A stretch of 64,000 nt of DNA, taken from NCBI RefSeq assembly GCF_025149465.1, contig NZ_CP102275.1, forward strand, positions 744,001 through 808,000. Direction: 5' to 3'. This DNA comes from Thomasclavelia spiroformis DSM 1552. GTDB lineage: Bacteria > Bacillota_I > Bacilli_A > Erysipelotrichales > Coprobacillaceae. Shown here in pieces: positions 7,945 to 16,516 of the stretch (the stretch's first letter is position 1; every line of letters starts with the position of its first letter). Under the pieces are notes generated by a model, which was not told where the DNA came from, did no database searches, and was given only the letters and a program-made list of their open reading frames with translations. The position numbers were made by a program, and so were the translations under genes.

Positions 7945-9225
7945 ATGACAGCAGTAAGAATAACACCAACTAAATTAAAAGGAAAAGTTCAAGTACCTCC
8001 TTCTAAATCATTAGCACATCGAGCAATTATTTGTGCTAGTTTAGCTAAAGGAATTAGTCGTATTGATAATATTGAATATTCCAAAGATATTCAAGCAACA
8101 ATTAAAGCAATGCAATCACTAGGAACTAAAATAGAGAAATATAATGATTATTTAATCATTGATGGAACATCAACGTTTACTAAAAATAATAGTGAGATAG
8201 ATTGTGAAGAATCTGGTTCAACTTTACGATTTATGATTCCAATTTCAATCGTTGAAGAAAATAAAGTTCATTTTACTGGACATGGTAATTTAGGAAAAAG
8301 GCCATTAGATACATTCTATAAAATTTTTGAGCAACAAAATATTGGCTACTTATATAAAAAAGATATTTTGGATTTATATGTAATTGGAAAGCTAAAACCT
8401 GATCATTATAAAATTCCTGGAAATATTTCATCACAGTTTATCACCGGTTTACTATTTGCATTACCGCTTTTAAAAGGTGATTCGATTATTGAAATTACTT
8501 CACCGCTTGAATCTAAAGGATATATTGATTTAACATTACAAATGTTAAATCAATATGGTATTAAAATAATTAATAATAATTATCAAAGTTTTATTATTAT
8601 TGGGAATCAAGAATATCATGCTCAAGATTATCGGGTTGAAGCTGATTTTTCCCAAGCAGCTTTTTATCTTGTTGCTGGAGCAATTGGAAATGATGTAGTT
8701 TTAACGGATTTAAATTTAGATTCTTTACAAGGAGATAAAGCTACTTTAGATATTTTAGAATCAATGGGCGCTAAAATTACGGTTCTTGGAGATGGAGTTA
8801 AAGTAACTGGTGAAAATTTATCAGCAACAATTGTTGATGCTAGTCAATGTCCCGATGTAATTCCGGTTGTTTCTGTAGCATTAGCTTTAGCTACAGGTCG
8901 AAGTGAAGTTATTAATGCTAAAAGATTAAGAATTAAAGAATGTGATCGACTTGTTGCTACTAGTAGTCAAATTAATGAATTATCAGGAAATGTAAAGGAA
9001 TTACCAGAAGGTATGATTATTAATGGAGTTGATGAATTTACTGGTGGCAATTGTTCTAGTTATAATGATCATCGTATAGCGATGATGCTTGCAATTGCTG
9101 CTACAAGAAGTATTCGACCAATCATTATTGATAATATGGAATGTGTTGAAAAATCATATCCAAGTTTTTGGGAAGATTATAAATCATTAGGGGGAATTAT
9201 TGATGTCATCGACATGGAAAAATAA
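7945..9225 (+). CDS. aroA: 5-enolpyruvylshikimate-3-phosphate synthase
   Basis: Joins phosphoenolpyruvate to shikimate 3-phosphate. The 426-residue enzyme shows PPSKSLAHRAI at the N-terminus, ESGSTLRFMIPI, the RIKECDRL block and YNDHRIAMM near the C-terminus, all in the usual order. In the first phosphoenolpyruvate loop the residues read C-E-E-S-G-S-T-L-R-F. Its last 23 bases overlap the start of aroC. The weak ribosome binding site and one-base gap from aroB suggest translational coupling. Confidence 0.96.
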   Translation: MTAVRITPTKLKGKVQVPPSKSLAHRAIICASLAKGISRIDNIEYSKDIQATIKAMQSLGTKIEKYNDYLIIDGTSTFTKNNSEIDCEESGSTLRFMIPISIVEENKVHFTGHGNLGKRPLDTFYKIFEQQNIGYLYKKDILDLYVIGKLKPDHYKIPGNISSQFITGLLFALPLLKGDSIIEITSPLESKGYIDLTLQMLNQYGIKIINNNYQSFIIIGNQEYHAQDYRVEADFSQAAFYLVAGAIGNDVVLTDLNLDSLQGDKATLDILESMGAKITVLGDGVKVTGENLSATIVDASQCPDVIPVVSVALALATGRSEVINAKRLRIKECDRLVATSSQINELSGNVKELPEGMIINGVDEFTGGNCSSYNDHRIAMMLAIAATRSIRPIIIDNMECVEKSYPSFWEDYKSLGGIIDVIDMEK

Positions 9226-10270
9226 TATCGAAATAACAATTTTTGGAGAATCACATGGTAAAGCAATTGGGATTATTTTAGGAAATCTTCCAGCTGGAAT
9301 TAAAATCGATATGGATGAAGTTGCAAGAGAAATGAAACGTCGTGCTCCAGGTCGAAATAAAATGTCGACACCAAGAAAAGAAGCTGATAATGTTGAAGTG
9401 GTTAGTGGCTTATATGAAGGTATTACTACTGGAGCGCCACTTTGTGGGATGATTTATAACTGTGATCAGCATTCTAAAGATTATTCATTATTAAAAGAAA
9501 AAATGCGTCCTGGTCATAGTGATTATCCGGCTTTTGTTAAATACCAAGGTTTTAATGATGTTCGTGGCGGTGGTCATTTTTCTGGAAGAATTACAGCACC
9601 AATTGTCTTTGCTGGTGCAATTGCTAAACAAATTCTTGCTAAACAGGGAATTCATGTTGGGGCCCATATTTTAAGTATTAAAGATATATATGATGAATAT
9701 TTTGATATGCGTTTATCAAATGAAACATTAAATTATTTAAGTGAGCAACAGTATCCAGTTTTGAATAAAGATATTTATGATCAGTTTGTAAAAACAATTG
9801 ATGAAGCAAGAATGAATCAGGATTCAGTTGGGGGTAAAATTGAATGTGCAATAATAGGATTGAAAGCTGGTTTAGGTGATCCATTCTTTGATTCAATTGA
9901 AAGTCATTTATCTAGTTTGTTGTTTTCAATTCCGGCTGTTAAGTCAGTTGCTTTTGGTAATGATAGAATTAGTGAGATGTTTGGTAGTGAAGCTAATGAT
10001 TGTTATTATTATGATAAAGATGTTATTAAAACTAAAACTAATAATAATGGTGGAATTATTGGTGGAATTAGTAATGGAATGCCAATTGTTTTTAATGTTG
10101 GAATTAAGCCAACGCCTTCAATTTCTAAGATACAAGAAACAGTAGATATAAAACATCATCAAAATACTACATTAGAAATTCATGGACGTCATGATCCATG
10201 TATTGTCTTTAGAGCAACGGTTGTAGTTGAAGCTATGGCAGCGTTGACAATTCTTGATTTAGTGAGGTAA
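9203..10270 (+). CDS. aroC: Chorismate synthase
   Basis: Removes phosphate from EPSP to give chorismate, with reduced FMN as cofactor. The 355-residue protein carries the family signatures FGESHGKAIG, RPGHSDYPAFVKYQG, VRGGGHFSGRITAP, GGISNGMPIVF and HDPCIVFRATVVVEAMAA. I chose ATG 9203 because GGGGG at 9190-9194 is well spaced from it; a TTG one codon upstream is less likely. The gene overlaps the aroA end by 23 bases, so its ribosome binding site lies inside aroA. pheA follows after 2 bases. Confidence 0.95.
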   Translation: MSSTWKNNIEITIFGESHGKAIGIILGNLPAGIKIDMDEVAREMKRRAPGRNKMSTPRKEADNVEVVSGLYEGITTGAPLCGMIYNCDQHSKDYSLLKEKMRPGHSDYPAFVKYQGFNDVRGGGHFSGRITAPIVFAGAIAKQILAKQGIHVGAHILSIKDIYDEYFDMRLSNETLNYLSEQQYPVLNKDIYDQFVKTIDEARMNQDSVGGKIECAIIGLKAGLGDPFFDSIESHLSSLLFSIPAVKSVAFGNDRISEMFGSEANDCYYYDKDVIKTKTNNNGGIIGGISNGMPIVFNVGIKPTPSISKIQETVDIKHHQNTTLEIHGRHDPCIVFRATVVVEAMAALTILDLVR

Positions 10271-10272
10271 TT

Positions 10273-11391
10273 ATGAAAGATTTAAATGAATGTCGAAAAG
10301 AAATTGATCAAATTGATCAACAATTAATTAAATTGTTTGAACAAAGGATGAAAATAAGCAGGGAAGTTGTTACCTATAAGTTGGCTAATAATATGCAAAT
10401 ATTTCAACCTGAGCGAGAAAAAGATGTTATTGAAAAAAATGTTAAGCGTTTAAATGATTCATCTTTACAAGCATATGCTCATAATTTTGTTCAAGATATT
10501 ATGGACATTGGAAAAAGCTATCAGGCAACTTTTATACCATTAACATACACATATAAATTAGCTAAAGAAAAGACAGAAAATATTAAAGTTGGTTATGCTG
10601 GTGTTCCAGGAGCTTTTGCTCATCAAGCGTTATTGGAGTATTTTGGAGAAGTTGATAATATTAATTATGAGCATTTTCAAGATGTTTATGAGGCTTTAAA
10701 AAACGATGAAATTGATTATGGAGTTGTGCCATTAGAAAACTCCTCAACTGGGGCAATTAATGATAATTATGATTTATTAAGAGACTATGGTTTTTATATT
10801 GTTGGCGAACATAGTATCAAAATTACTCAAAATCTATTAGGAATTAAAGGCGCTAAGCTAGAAGATATTACTTGTTTATATAGTCATGAACAAGGTTTAC
10901 AACAATCTTCTAAGTTTTTAAATGATCATCCTAAAATTAAAGTTTATAATTATTCAAATACAGCAGCAGCAGCAAAATATGTTAGTGAAAAAAATGATAA
11001 ACATTTAGGTGCTATTGCTTCTAAAATAGCTGCTAAGTTATATGATTTAGCAGTAATTAAAGAAAATATTCATAATGTTGAAAGTAATAATACAAGATTT
11101 ATAATTATTGGAAAACAATTAGAAAATTGTAATAATAGTAATCGAGTTAGTATTGTTTTTACGTTACAGCATAAAGTAGGAGCACTTAGTTCAATTTTAA
11201 AAGTTATTAAAGATCATCAAATTAATTTATCGCGAATTGAATCACGCCCAATTAAAGATAAACCTTGGCAATATTATTTTTATATTGATTTTGAAGGAAG
11301 TTTAAATGATAATAATGTAAAAATAGCACTAGAACAATTAAAGACTAATTGTTTAACACTAAGAGTGTTAGGAAATTATTGTCATGCATAA
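10273..11391 (+). CDS. pheA: Bifunctional chorismate mutase / prephenate dehydratase
   Basis: Commits chorismate to phenylalanine in two steps. Residues about 1-85 form an AroQ chorismate mutase (CRKEIDQIDQQLIKLFEQRM). Residues about 100-280 form the prephenate dehydratase, with GYAGVPGAFAHQA, VVPLENSSTGAINDNYDLL and NNTRFIIIGK containing the catalytic Thr-Arg-Phe. The C-terminal ACT domain carries GALSSIL and RIESRPIKDKPW, the phenylalanine-binding motifs, so allosteric inhibition by Phe is expected. It is the only terminal-branch gene in this operon, which explains the Phe-type T-box. No tyrA is present. Confidence 0.95.
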   Translation: MKDLNECRKEIDQIDQQLIKLFEQRMKISREVVTYKLANNMQIFQPEREKDVIEKNVKRLNDSSLQAYAHNFVQDIMDIGKSYQATFIPLTYTYKLAKEKTENIKVGYAGVPGAFAHQALLEYFGEVDNINYEHFQDVYEALKNDEIDYGVVPLENSSTGAINDNYDLLRDYGFYIVGEHSIKITQNLLGIKGAKLEDITCLYSHEQGLQQSSKFLNDHPKIKVYNYSNTAAAAKYVSEKNDKHLGAIASKIAAKLYDLAVIKENIHNVESNNTRFIIIGKQLENCNNSNRVSIVFTLQHKVGALSSILKVIKDHQINLSRIESRPIKDKPWQYYFYIDFEGSLNDNNVKIALEQLKTNCLTLRVLGNYCHA

Positions 11392-11397
11392 AGAATT

Positions 11398-11895
11398 ATG
11401 AAAAATATTGTTTTAATTGGAATGATGGGTTGTGGTAAGACAACTATTTCTAAATTACTTGGAAAAAAACTTAATAAATTAGTTATTGATACTGATGAAT
11501 ATATAGTTAATAAATATCATCAAACAATTGATGAAATGTTTGTAATTGGGGAAGATTATTTTAGAGAAAATGAGACAAATGTTTGCAAGGAAATAGTTAA
11601 ATTAAATGGCTATATTATTTCTACAGGTGGGGGAATTGTTTTAGATCCATTGAATATAAAATATTTAAAAGAAAATGGAATTGTTGTTTTTATTGATCGA
11701 CCACTTAATAATATAAAAAAAGACGTTGATATTTCATCACGTCCATTATTAAAAGAGGGCAGTGATAAATTAGATAAATTGTATAATCAAAGATATCAGT
11801 TATATTTAGAAGCTTGTGATATTCATCTTGTTAATGATGATTCTTTAGAAGTAGTTACTGATCATTTAGTGGAATTGTTAAAAAATAAGATATAA
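11398..11895 (+). CDS. aroK: Shikimate kinase
   Basis: Phosphorylates shikimate with ATP. The 165-residue P-loop kinase has GMMGCGKTTISKLLGKKL (Walker A) near residue 10, the shikimate-binding DTDEYI and ENE segments, the STGGGIV block near residue 78, and SSRPLL in the lid. It is the last gene of the aro operon and is followed by a clear terminator. aroD and aroE, needed for the intervening steps, are not in this window and must lie elsewhere. Confidence 0.95.
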   Translation: MKNIVLIGMMGCGKTTISKLLGKKLNKLVIDTDEYIVNKYHQTIDEMFVIGEDYFRENETNVCKEIVKLNGYIISTGGGIVLDPLNIKYLKENGIVVFIDRPLNNIKKDVDISSRPLLKEGSDKLDKLYNQRYQLYLEACDIHLVNDDSLEVVTDHLVELLKNKI

Positions 11896-11900
11896 TTTAG

Positions 11901-11926
11901 TAGGAGTAAAAATACTCCTATTTTTT
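11901..11926 (+). terminator. Terminator of the aro operon
   Basis: TAGGAGTA (11901-11908) and TACTCCTA (11913-11920) close an AAAA loop and are followed by six T residues. Confidence 0.9.
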
Positions 11927-12107
11927 ATATAAAGTTTATATAATTTGTATAACATTACTTACATTTATTTTGTCTATTAAACAATTTTTTTGTTGTGCTC
12001 AACGAAAAGTAAAATTAAACACTAGCAATTGTATTTTTTTCTGTATGCTTTATATTTGGAACTAATAGTAGATATATGATAGAATACTATTGGTTGGAGG
12101 ATATGTA

Positions 12108-12731
12108 ATGAAAAAATATAAAGCAATAATTTATGATATTGACGGAACTATTTTAGATACTTTAGATATGAATATAGTTCCATTAATGAGAATCATTGAA
12201 GAAGAAACAGGTAGAAAAGTTGCTTATGAAGAACTTTTAAAATATGCAGGAGCTCCAGGTTTAAAAACAATGGCGGATTTAAAAATAAAAGATATTGAAA
12301 AAACTTATGCAAGATGGGTTAAATATGTTAATGAATATGAACATGGCGCTAAATTGTATGAAGGATTTGAGACTGTTTTTGAAAAGTTTGATGGAAAAAT
12401 TATTCAAGCAATTGTTTCCTCAAAGATGGTTGCACAATATCAAATTGATGTAGTTGAAAAAGGAATTGATAAATATTTTAAAGTAGCTATTTTGGCTGAT
12501 GATACAACAAAGCATAAACCAGATCCAGAACCTATTTTTAAATGTTTAGATAAAATTTCAATAAAATCTGAAGAAGCTATTTTTATTGGTGATTCAATTA
12601 GTGATTATTTGGCTGCAAAGAATGCCGGTGTTGATTTTGGATATGCTACTTGGGGTAGCGTATTAAATGATGGAATTGATAATCCAACATATGTTTTTAA
12701 TCACCCTTTAGATTTATTAAAATTGTTGTAA
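12108..12731 (+). CDS. HAD-family hydrolase (phosphoglycolate phosphatase-like)
   Basis: A 207-residue haloacid dehalogenase-fold phosphatase. Motif I is YDIDGTILDT (nucleophile D10, acid D12), motif II is IVSSK near residue 104, motif III includes the K in DTTKHKPDPEP, and motif IV is IGDSISDYLAAKNAG. The helical cap lies between motifs I and II (C1 type), as in PGP/beta-phosphoglucomutase relatives. ATG 12108 is the chosen start because TTGGAGGA at 12094-12101 sits 6 bases upstream. The substrate is not evident. It appears monocistronic between the aro terminator and an unrelated hypothetical gene. Confidence 0.85.
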   Translation: MKKYKAIIYDIDGTILDTLDMNIVPLMRIIEEETGRKVAYEELLKYAGAPGLKTMADLKIKDIEKTYARWVKYVNEYEHGAKLYEGFETVFEKFDGKIIQAIVSSKMVAQYQIDVVEKGIDKYFKVAILADDTTKHKPDPEPIFKCLDKISIKSEEAIFIGDSISDYLAAKNAGVDFGYATWGSVLNDGIDNPTYVFNHPLDLLKLL

Positions 12732-12844
12732 GAAGACATTGTTCTCCTTTTTATTGTTATTTAGTAGAATTTGATATAAAAGTATAAAAATTATAATATT
12801 TTATGAATAAGAAAATACTTATGTTTTAATATTGGGAGAACATC

Positions 12845-13420
12845 ATGAATATAAAAAGATTTAGTGAGATTACAGGAAGAACAATAGAAATATTACCAGG
12901 ACAAACTTGTTATGGCTATAGCTTAAGTGATTATGAAGATTTATGGGATATTCAAGACTGGTTGAATAATGGTAGTTATCAAGGGACAACAATTCATTTT
13001 TATGGTGGTTATATCTATTTTTTACAAGACAATTTCAATATAGGTAAAGTAATTTTATATAAATATCTACCAGGTAGTTGTTGTAAGATAATTACAGATT
13101 TTTCCATCAGTGCGATTAATTTATATAATTTTCAAATTATTGGTTCTAATCTTAATGTGATTAGCCAAGATAAAAAGCTAACTTGTTATTATTCTGAGCA
13201 GTTTGAAATTATTATGGAAGAAAATGAAAGTGTTGTATTTATTGATGATGATTTAGTTTATTTTACTGCCTGGATTGAAGAAGGTGTTGTAAACGATAAA
13301 ATTACTTGTGGTTATCGTTATTATGATAAAATTATTGTAAAAGATAAAAAAGGTAATATTCTTTATGAAGAAGTAGGGACACTTAATCAAATGATAGACG
13401 GTAGTTGGTGGATACCGTAA
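12845..13420 (+). CDS. Hypothetical protein
   Basis: I do not recognise this 191-residue protein. It has no signal peptide or membrane segment, is acidic, and is rich in Tyr, Ile and Asp with a beta-strand pattern (GGYIYFLQDNFNIGKVILYKY, VVFIDDDLVYFTAWIE), so a cytoplasmic beta-rich fold is likely. GGGAGAA precedes the ATG. The stop lies 17 bases before the glycerate kinase start, so the two are probably co-transcribed, but nothing in the sequence connects their functions. Confidence 0.6.
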   Translation: MNIKRFSEITGRTIEILPGQTCYGYSLSDYEDLWDIQDWLNNGSYQGTTIHFYGGYIYFLQDNFNIGKVILYKYLPGSCCKIITDFSISAINLYNFQIIGSNLNVISQDKKLTCYYSEQFEIIMEENESVVFIDDDLVYFTAWIEEGVVNDKITCGYRYYDKIIVKDKKGNILYEEVGTLNQMIDGSWWIP

Positions 13421-13437
13421 TTTTAGGAGGTGAGATA

Positions 13438-14598
13438 ATGAAAATTGTTGTTGCAGTAGATTCTTTTAAAGGAAGTTTAACGTCTAATGAAGCAGGTAAA
13501 GCAATTGAAGAAGGAATTAAACGTGTATTTCCTGATAGTAATATTGTTATTAAGTCGATGTCTGATGGTGGCGAAGGGTTAATAGAAACATTGGTAAGTC
13601 AAATGAATGGTAAAATTCGTACAATCAAAGCTTTGGATCCTTTAGGAAAAGTTATTGAATGTAGTTATGGATTAATTGCATCGAGAAAATTAGCAGTTAT
13701 TGAAATGGCTAAAGTAGCTGGTTTAACTTTAGTTGAGTTAAAAGATCGAAATCCGTTAAATACAACAACATATGGATTAGGACAAATGATATTAGATGCA
13801 ATTGAGCAGGGATATTATCGTTTTATTATTGGAATTGGCGGTAGTGCTACAAATGATGGCGGTATTGGAATGTTACAGGCACTTGGCTATAAAATGTTAG
13901 ATATAAACAATAAACCGGTTGAATTTGGAGCTAAGGGACTAAGTCAATTAAAAATTATTGATGATACTAATGTTCCTTCAATAATAAAAAAATGTGAATT
14001 TATGATAGCTTGTGATGTAAATAATCCATTATGTGGAAAAAATGGCGCAAGTGAAGTATTTGCCTTACAAAAAGGTGCTAGTGAGCAATTAATTAAACAG
14101 ATGGATAAATGGATGTTGGACTATGCTTTATTATCTAAACAAAAATACAATAATGCTAATGAAAACTATCCTGGTGCTGGAGCTGCTGGTGGATTAGGAT
14201 TTGCATTTTATACTTATTTAAATGCAAAATTACAATCTGGAATAGATTTAGTTATAAATGAAATAGAATTGGAAAACGATTTAAAAGATGCTAATTTAAT
14301 TATAACTGGAGAAGGGCGTTTAGATTCTCAAAGTGTTATGGGTAAAGTACCTATTGGTGTTGCTAGAGCTGCAAAAAAATATCAATTACCAGTTATTGCA
14401 ATTTGTGGCAGTATTTCTAATGAGGCAAAGATATGTAATGAATTGGGAATAGACGCTTATTTTTCAATCTTAAATGAGGTAATTAGTTTACAAAAAGCTA
14501 TGGATAAACAAATTGCATGTAAAAATATGAGTAATACTGTTGAACAAGTTTTTCGATTATATAAAGTTAGTGGAGGAAAAAATGATTTTGTATTTTAG
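13438..14598 (+). CDS. Glycerate 2-kinase (GlxK/GarK family)
   Basis: Phosphorylates D-glycerate, feeding it into lower glycolysis. The 386-residue protein is full length for the family: VVAVDSFKGSLTSNEAGKAI at the N-terminus, SDGGEGLIETL, IGIGGSATNDGGIGMLQALG, NPLCGKNGASEVFALQKGA and the C-terminal TGEGRLDSQSVMGKVPIGVA. The ATG at 13438 has an optimal AGGAGGTGA at 13425-13433. The last 17 bases overlap the ferredoxin gene. The specific symbol (glxK or garK) cannot be decided from sequence. Confidence 0.9.
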   Translation: MKIVVAVDSFKGSLTSNEAGKAIEEGIKRVFPDSNIVIKSMSDGGEGLIETLVSQMNGKIRTIKALDPLGKVIECSYGLIASRKLAVIEMAKVAGLTLVELKDRNPLNTTTYGLGQMILDAIEQGYYRFIIGIGGSATNDGGIGMLQALGYKMLDINNKPVEFGAKGLSQLKIIDDTNVPSIIKKCEFMIACDVNNPLCGKNGASEVFALQKGASEQLIKQMDKWMLDYALLSKQKYNNANENYPGAGAAGGLGFAFYTYLNAKLQSGIDLVINEIELENDLKDANLIITGEGRLDSQSVMGKVPIGVARAAKKYQLPVIAICGSISNEAKICNELGIDAYFSILNEVISLQKAMDKQIACKNMSNTVEQVFRLYKVSGGKNDFVF

Positions 14599-15343
14599 TG
14601 GTACTGGTAATAGTAGGTATATTAGTGAAGTAATTAATTCTATTTTAAATGATGAGATTGTTTGTATTAATGATTATTTAAAAAATAATCAAAAAAGTAT
14701 TTTTGAAAGTACAAAACCTTATATTATCGTTTGTCCAACGTACGCTTGGAGAATTCCTAGAGTAGTTGAAGAATTTATTAGTGATAATGTTTTTAATGGA
14801 AATAAAATGATTTATTTTGTTTTAACATGTGGTAGTAGTATTGGTAATGCTAAAAAATATGTAAAAGAATTATGTGATAGAGTAGGGTTAATGTATATGG
14901 GGATTAAAGGAATTGTTATGCCTGAAAATTTTATTACAATGTTTAAAGCACCAGATAGTGATGAAGCTAAAAAAATTATTTCCGAGGCAATAAAACCTTC
15001 ATTATTAGTGGCAAAAAGAATTAATGAAAAAGATAAATTAGATGATGAAAAATGTAATTTAATTGATAAAATTGCTAGTTCATTTGTTAATTATGTTTTT
15101 TATTTGATGTTTGTTAAAAGTGATGGATTTTATGTAAAGGAAAATTGTAATGGCTGTGCTACATGTAAAAAATTATGTCCATTAAATAATATTGAACTTG
15201 TTGATAATAAACCTAAATGGAATAACAGATGTACGCAGTGTATGGCATGTATTGGTGGTTGCCCTTTAAATGCTATTGAATATAAAAAAATAACCCAAAA
15301 TAAAGTTAGATATTATTTAAAGGAACATTATAGAAAGGTATGA
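14582..15343 (+). CDS. EFR1-family flavodoxin/ferredoxin fusion protein
   Basis: A 253-residue electron-transfer protein. The N-terminal half is flavodoxin-like with an FMN-binding loop (YFSGTGNSRYISEVI). The C-terminal part has two [4Fe-4S] motifs, CNGCATCKKLCP and CTQCMACIGGCP. These EFR1-type proteins are typical of anaerobes and are thought to move electrons between flavin and iron-sulfur centres. The start is ATG 14582, right behind GGAGG; the gene begins inside the glycerate kinase end. The stop overlaps the yaaA start (ATGA). Confidence 0.85.
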   Translation: MILYFSGTGNSRYISEVINSILNDEIVCINDYLKNNQKSIFESTKPYIIVCPTYAWRIPRVVEEFISDNVFNGNKMIYFVLTCGSSIGNAKKYVKELCDRVGLMYMGIKGIVMPENFITMFKAPDSDEAKKIISEAIKPSLLVAKRINEKDKLDDEKCNLIDKIASSFVNYVFYLMFVKSDGFYVKENCNGCATCKKLCPLNNIELVDNKPKWNNRCTQCMACIGGCPLNAIEYKKITQNKVRYYLKEHYRKV

Positions 15344-16080
15344 AAATTGTAATAACACCAGCAAAAAGAATGTATCAAGAAATTGATTATTTTGATGCAC
15401 TAAGTAAGCCAATATATATAAAAGAAAGTGAGATAATTTTAAATAATTTAAAAACATTAACTGTAGATGAAGTAAAGAAATTATTAAAATGTAATGATAA
15501 AATTGCTAAAGAAGCGTATGATAATTATCAATCAATGAATTTAAACAACAATCTAGTACCAGCTATGTTTGCATATAAAGGAGTTCAATATGAACAAATG
15601 GCATCACATATTTTAACTGATGAGGATTATATGTTTGCTAAAAAACATTTAAGAATTTTATCAGGATTTTATGGTATTTTAAGACCATTTGATGGTGTTG
15701 TACCATATCGTTTAGAATTAAATGATAAATTAGTAGTTGATGAATATTGTAGTTTATATGAATTTTGGGACAATAAGATTTATCAGGAATTAATTAAAGA
15801 TGATAAAGAAATTCTTGATTTGGGTGCAAAGCAGTATACTAGAATTATTTAAAAATATTTAACTGATGATATTAAATATGTAAAATGTTATTTTATGGAA
15901 AAAAGATCTAATGGATACCAAGAAATTGGTGTTTATGTAAAGAAAGCAAGGGGACAAATGACACGTTATTTGATAGAAAATAAAGTTAATTGTTTTGATC
16001 AAGTTAAAAATTTTAATGAGTTAGGATATGTTTTTAACGAACAAATGTCGAATGAGCAAAATTATGTTTTTGTTCGATAA
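15340..16080 (+). pseudogene. yaaA: yaaA (UPF0246 peroxide-stress protein) interrupted by one in-frame TAA
   Basis: YaaA proteins protect DNA and proteins by limiting free iron during peroxide stress. The frame opens with MKIVITPAKRM and runs 170 codons through FYGILRPFDGVVPYRLE and ILDLGAKQYTRII, then hits TAA at 15850-15852. The same frame continues without another stop for 75 codons: KYLTDDIKYVKCYF, EIGVYVKKARGQMTRYLIE, LGYVFNEQMSNEQNYVFVR, then the natural TAA at 16080. Full length would be 246 residues, the family norm. A single substitution (CAA, GAA or AAA to TAA) explains it, and the absence of other damage points to a recent event or sequencing error. Confidence 0.88.
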
Positions 16081-16085
16081 ATAAC

Positions 16086-16113
16086 TTGACTTTAAAGGAT
16101 TATTTGGTAAAAT
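16086..16113 (+). promoter_or_regulatory. Sigma-A promoter of rpsO
   Basis: TTGACT at 16086-16091 and TAAAAT at 16108-16113 are separated by 16 bp. Confidence 0.75.
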
Positions 16114-16119
16114 ATTAAT

Positions 16120-16197
16120 TGCGGCAACATCTAGGATATACGAGGACTCGACGTATAGCTTGGGGTCAGCTAAGTTAAATTTAAGGAGGATAAAAAA
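16120..16197 (+). promoter_or_regulatory. Structured rpsO leader, possible S15 autoregulatory site
   Basis: The leader contains a stem TATACG (16137-16142) with CGTATA (16152-16157), then TAGCT (16156-16160) with AGCTA (16168-16172), ahead of AAGGAGGA at 16183-16190. S15 represses its own mRNA in many bacteria by binding such leaders, often at a three-way junction. The two stems share two bases here, so only a folding calculation can choose among alternatives. Confidence 0.55.
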
Positions 16198-16464
16198 ATG
16201 TTAACAAAAGCAGAAAAAACAGCTATTATGCAAAAATATGCTACTAAAGAAGGAGATACAGGTTCTCCAGAAGTACAAATCGCAGTATTAACTGCAGATA
16301 TCAACAAATTAAATGATCACTTTAAACAACATCCAAAAGATAAACACTCTAATAGAGGTTTATTAAAAAAAGTTGGACGTAGAAGAGATTTATTAAAATA
16401 CTTAAGAAATAAAGATATCGAAAGATATTCTGCTTTATGTGAAAGCTTAGGTTTAAGAAAATAA
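16198..16464 (+). CDS. rpsO: 30S ribosomal protein S15
   Basis: Small-subunit protein that binds the central domain of 16S rRNA early in assembly. The 88-residue length is exactly typical, with [51 protein letters not shown] and the C-terminal SLGLRK. It has its own promoter, a structured leader and a strong AAGGAGGA ribosome binding site. pnp, its frequent neighbour, is absent; a group II intron occupies the sequence directly behind its terminator. Confidence 0.98.
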   Translation: MLTKAEKTAIMQKYATKEGDTGSPEVQIAVLTADINKLNDHFKQHPKDKHSNRGLLKKVGRRRDLLKYLRNKDIERYSALCESLGLRK

Positions 16465-16478
16465 TTAAAAATAAAAAG

Positions 16479-16515
16479 ATAACTATTAAAGATTTTCTTT
16501 AGTAGTTATTTTTTT
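16479..16515 (+). terminator. rpsO terminator
   Basis: ATAACTATTAAAG (16479-16491) pairs with CTTTAGTAGTTAT (16497-16509), with one T-G wobble, and is followed by a T run. The group II intron begins two bases after the T run. Confidence 0.88.
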
Positions 16516-16516
16516 A

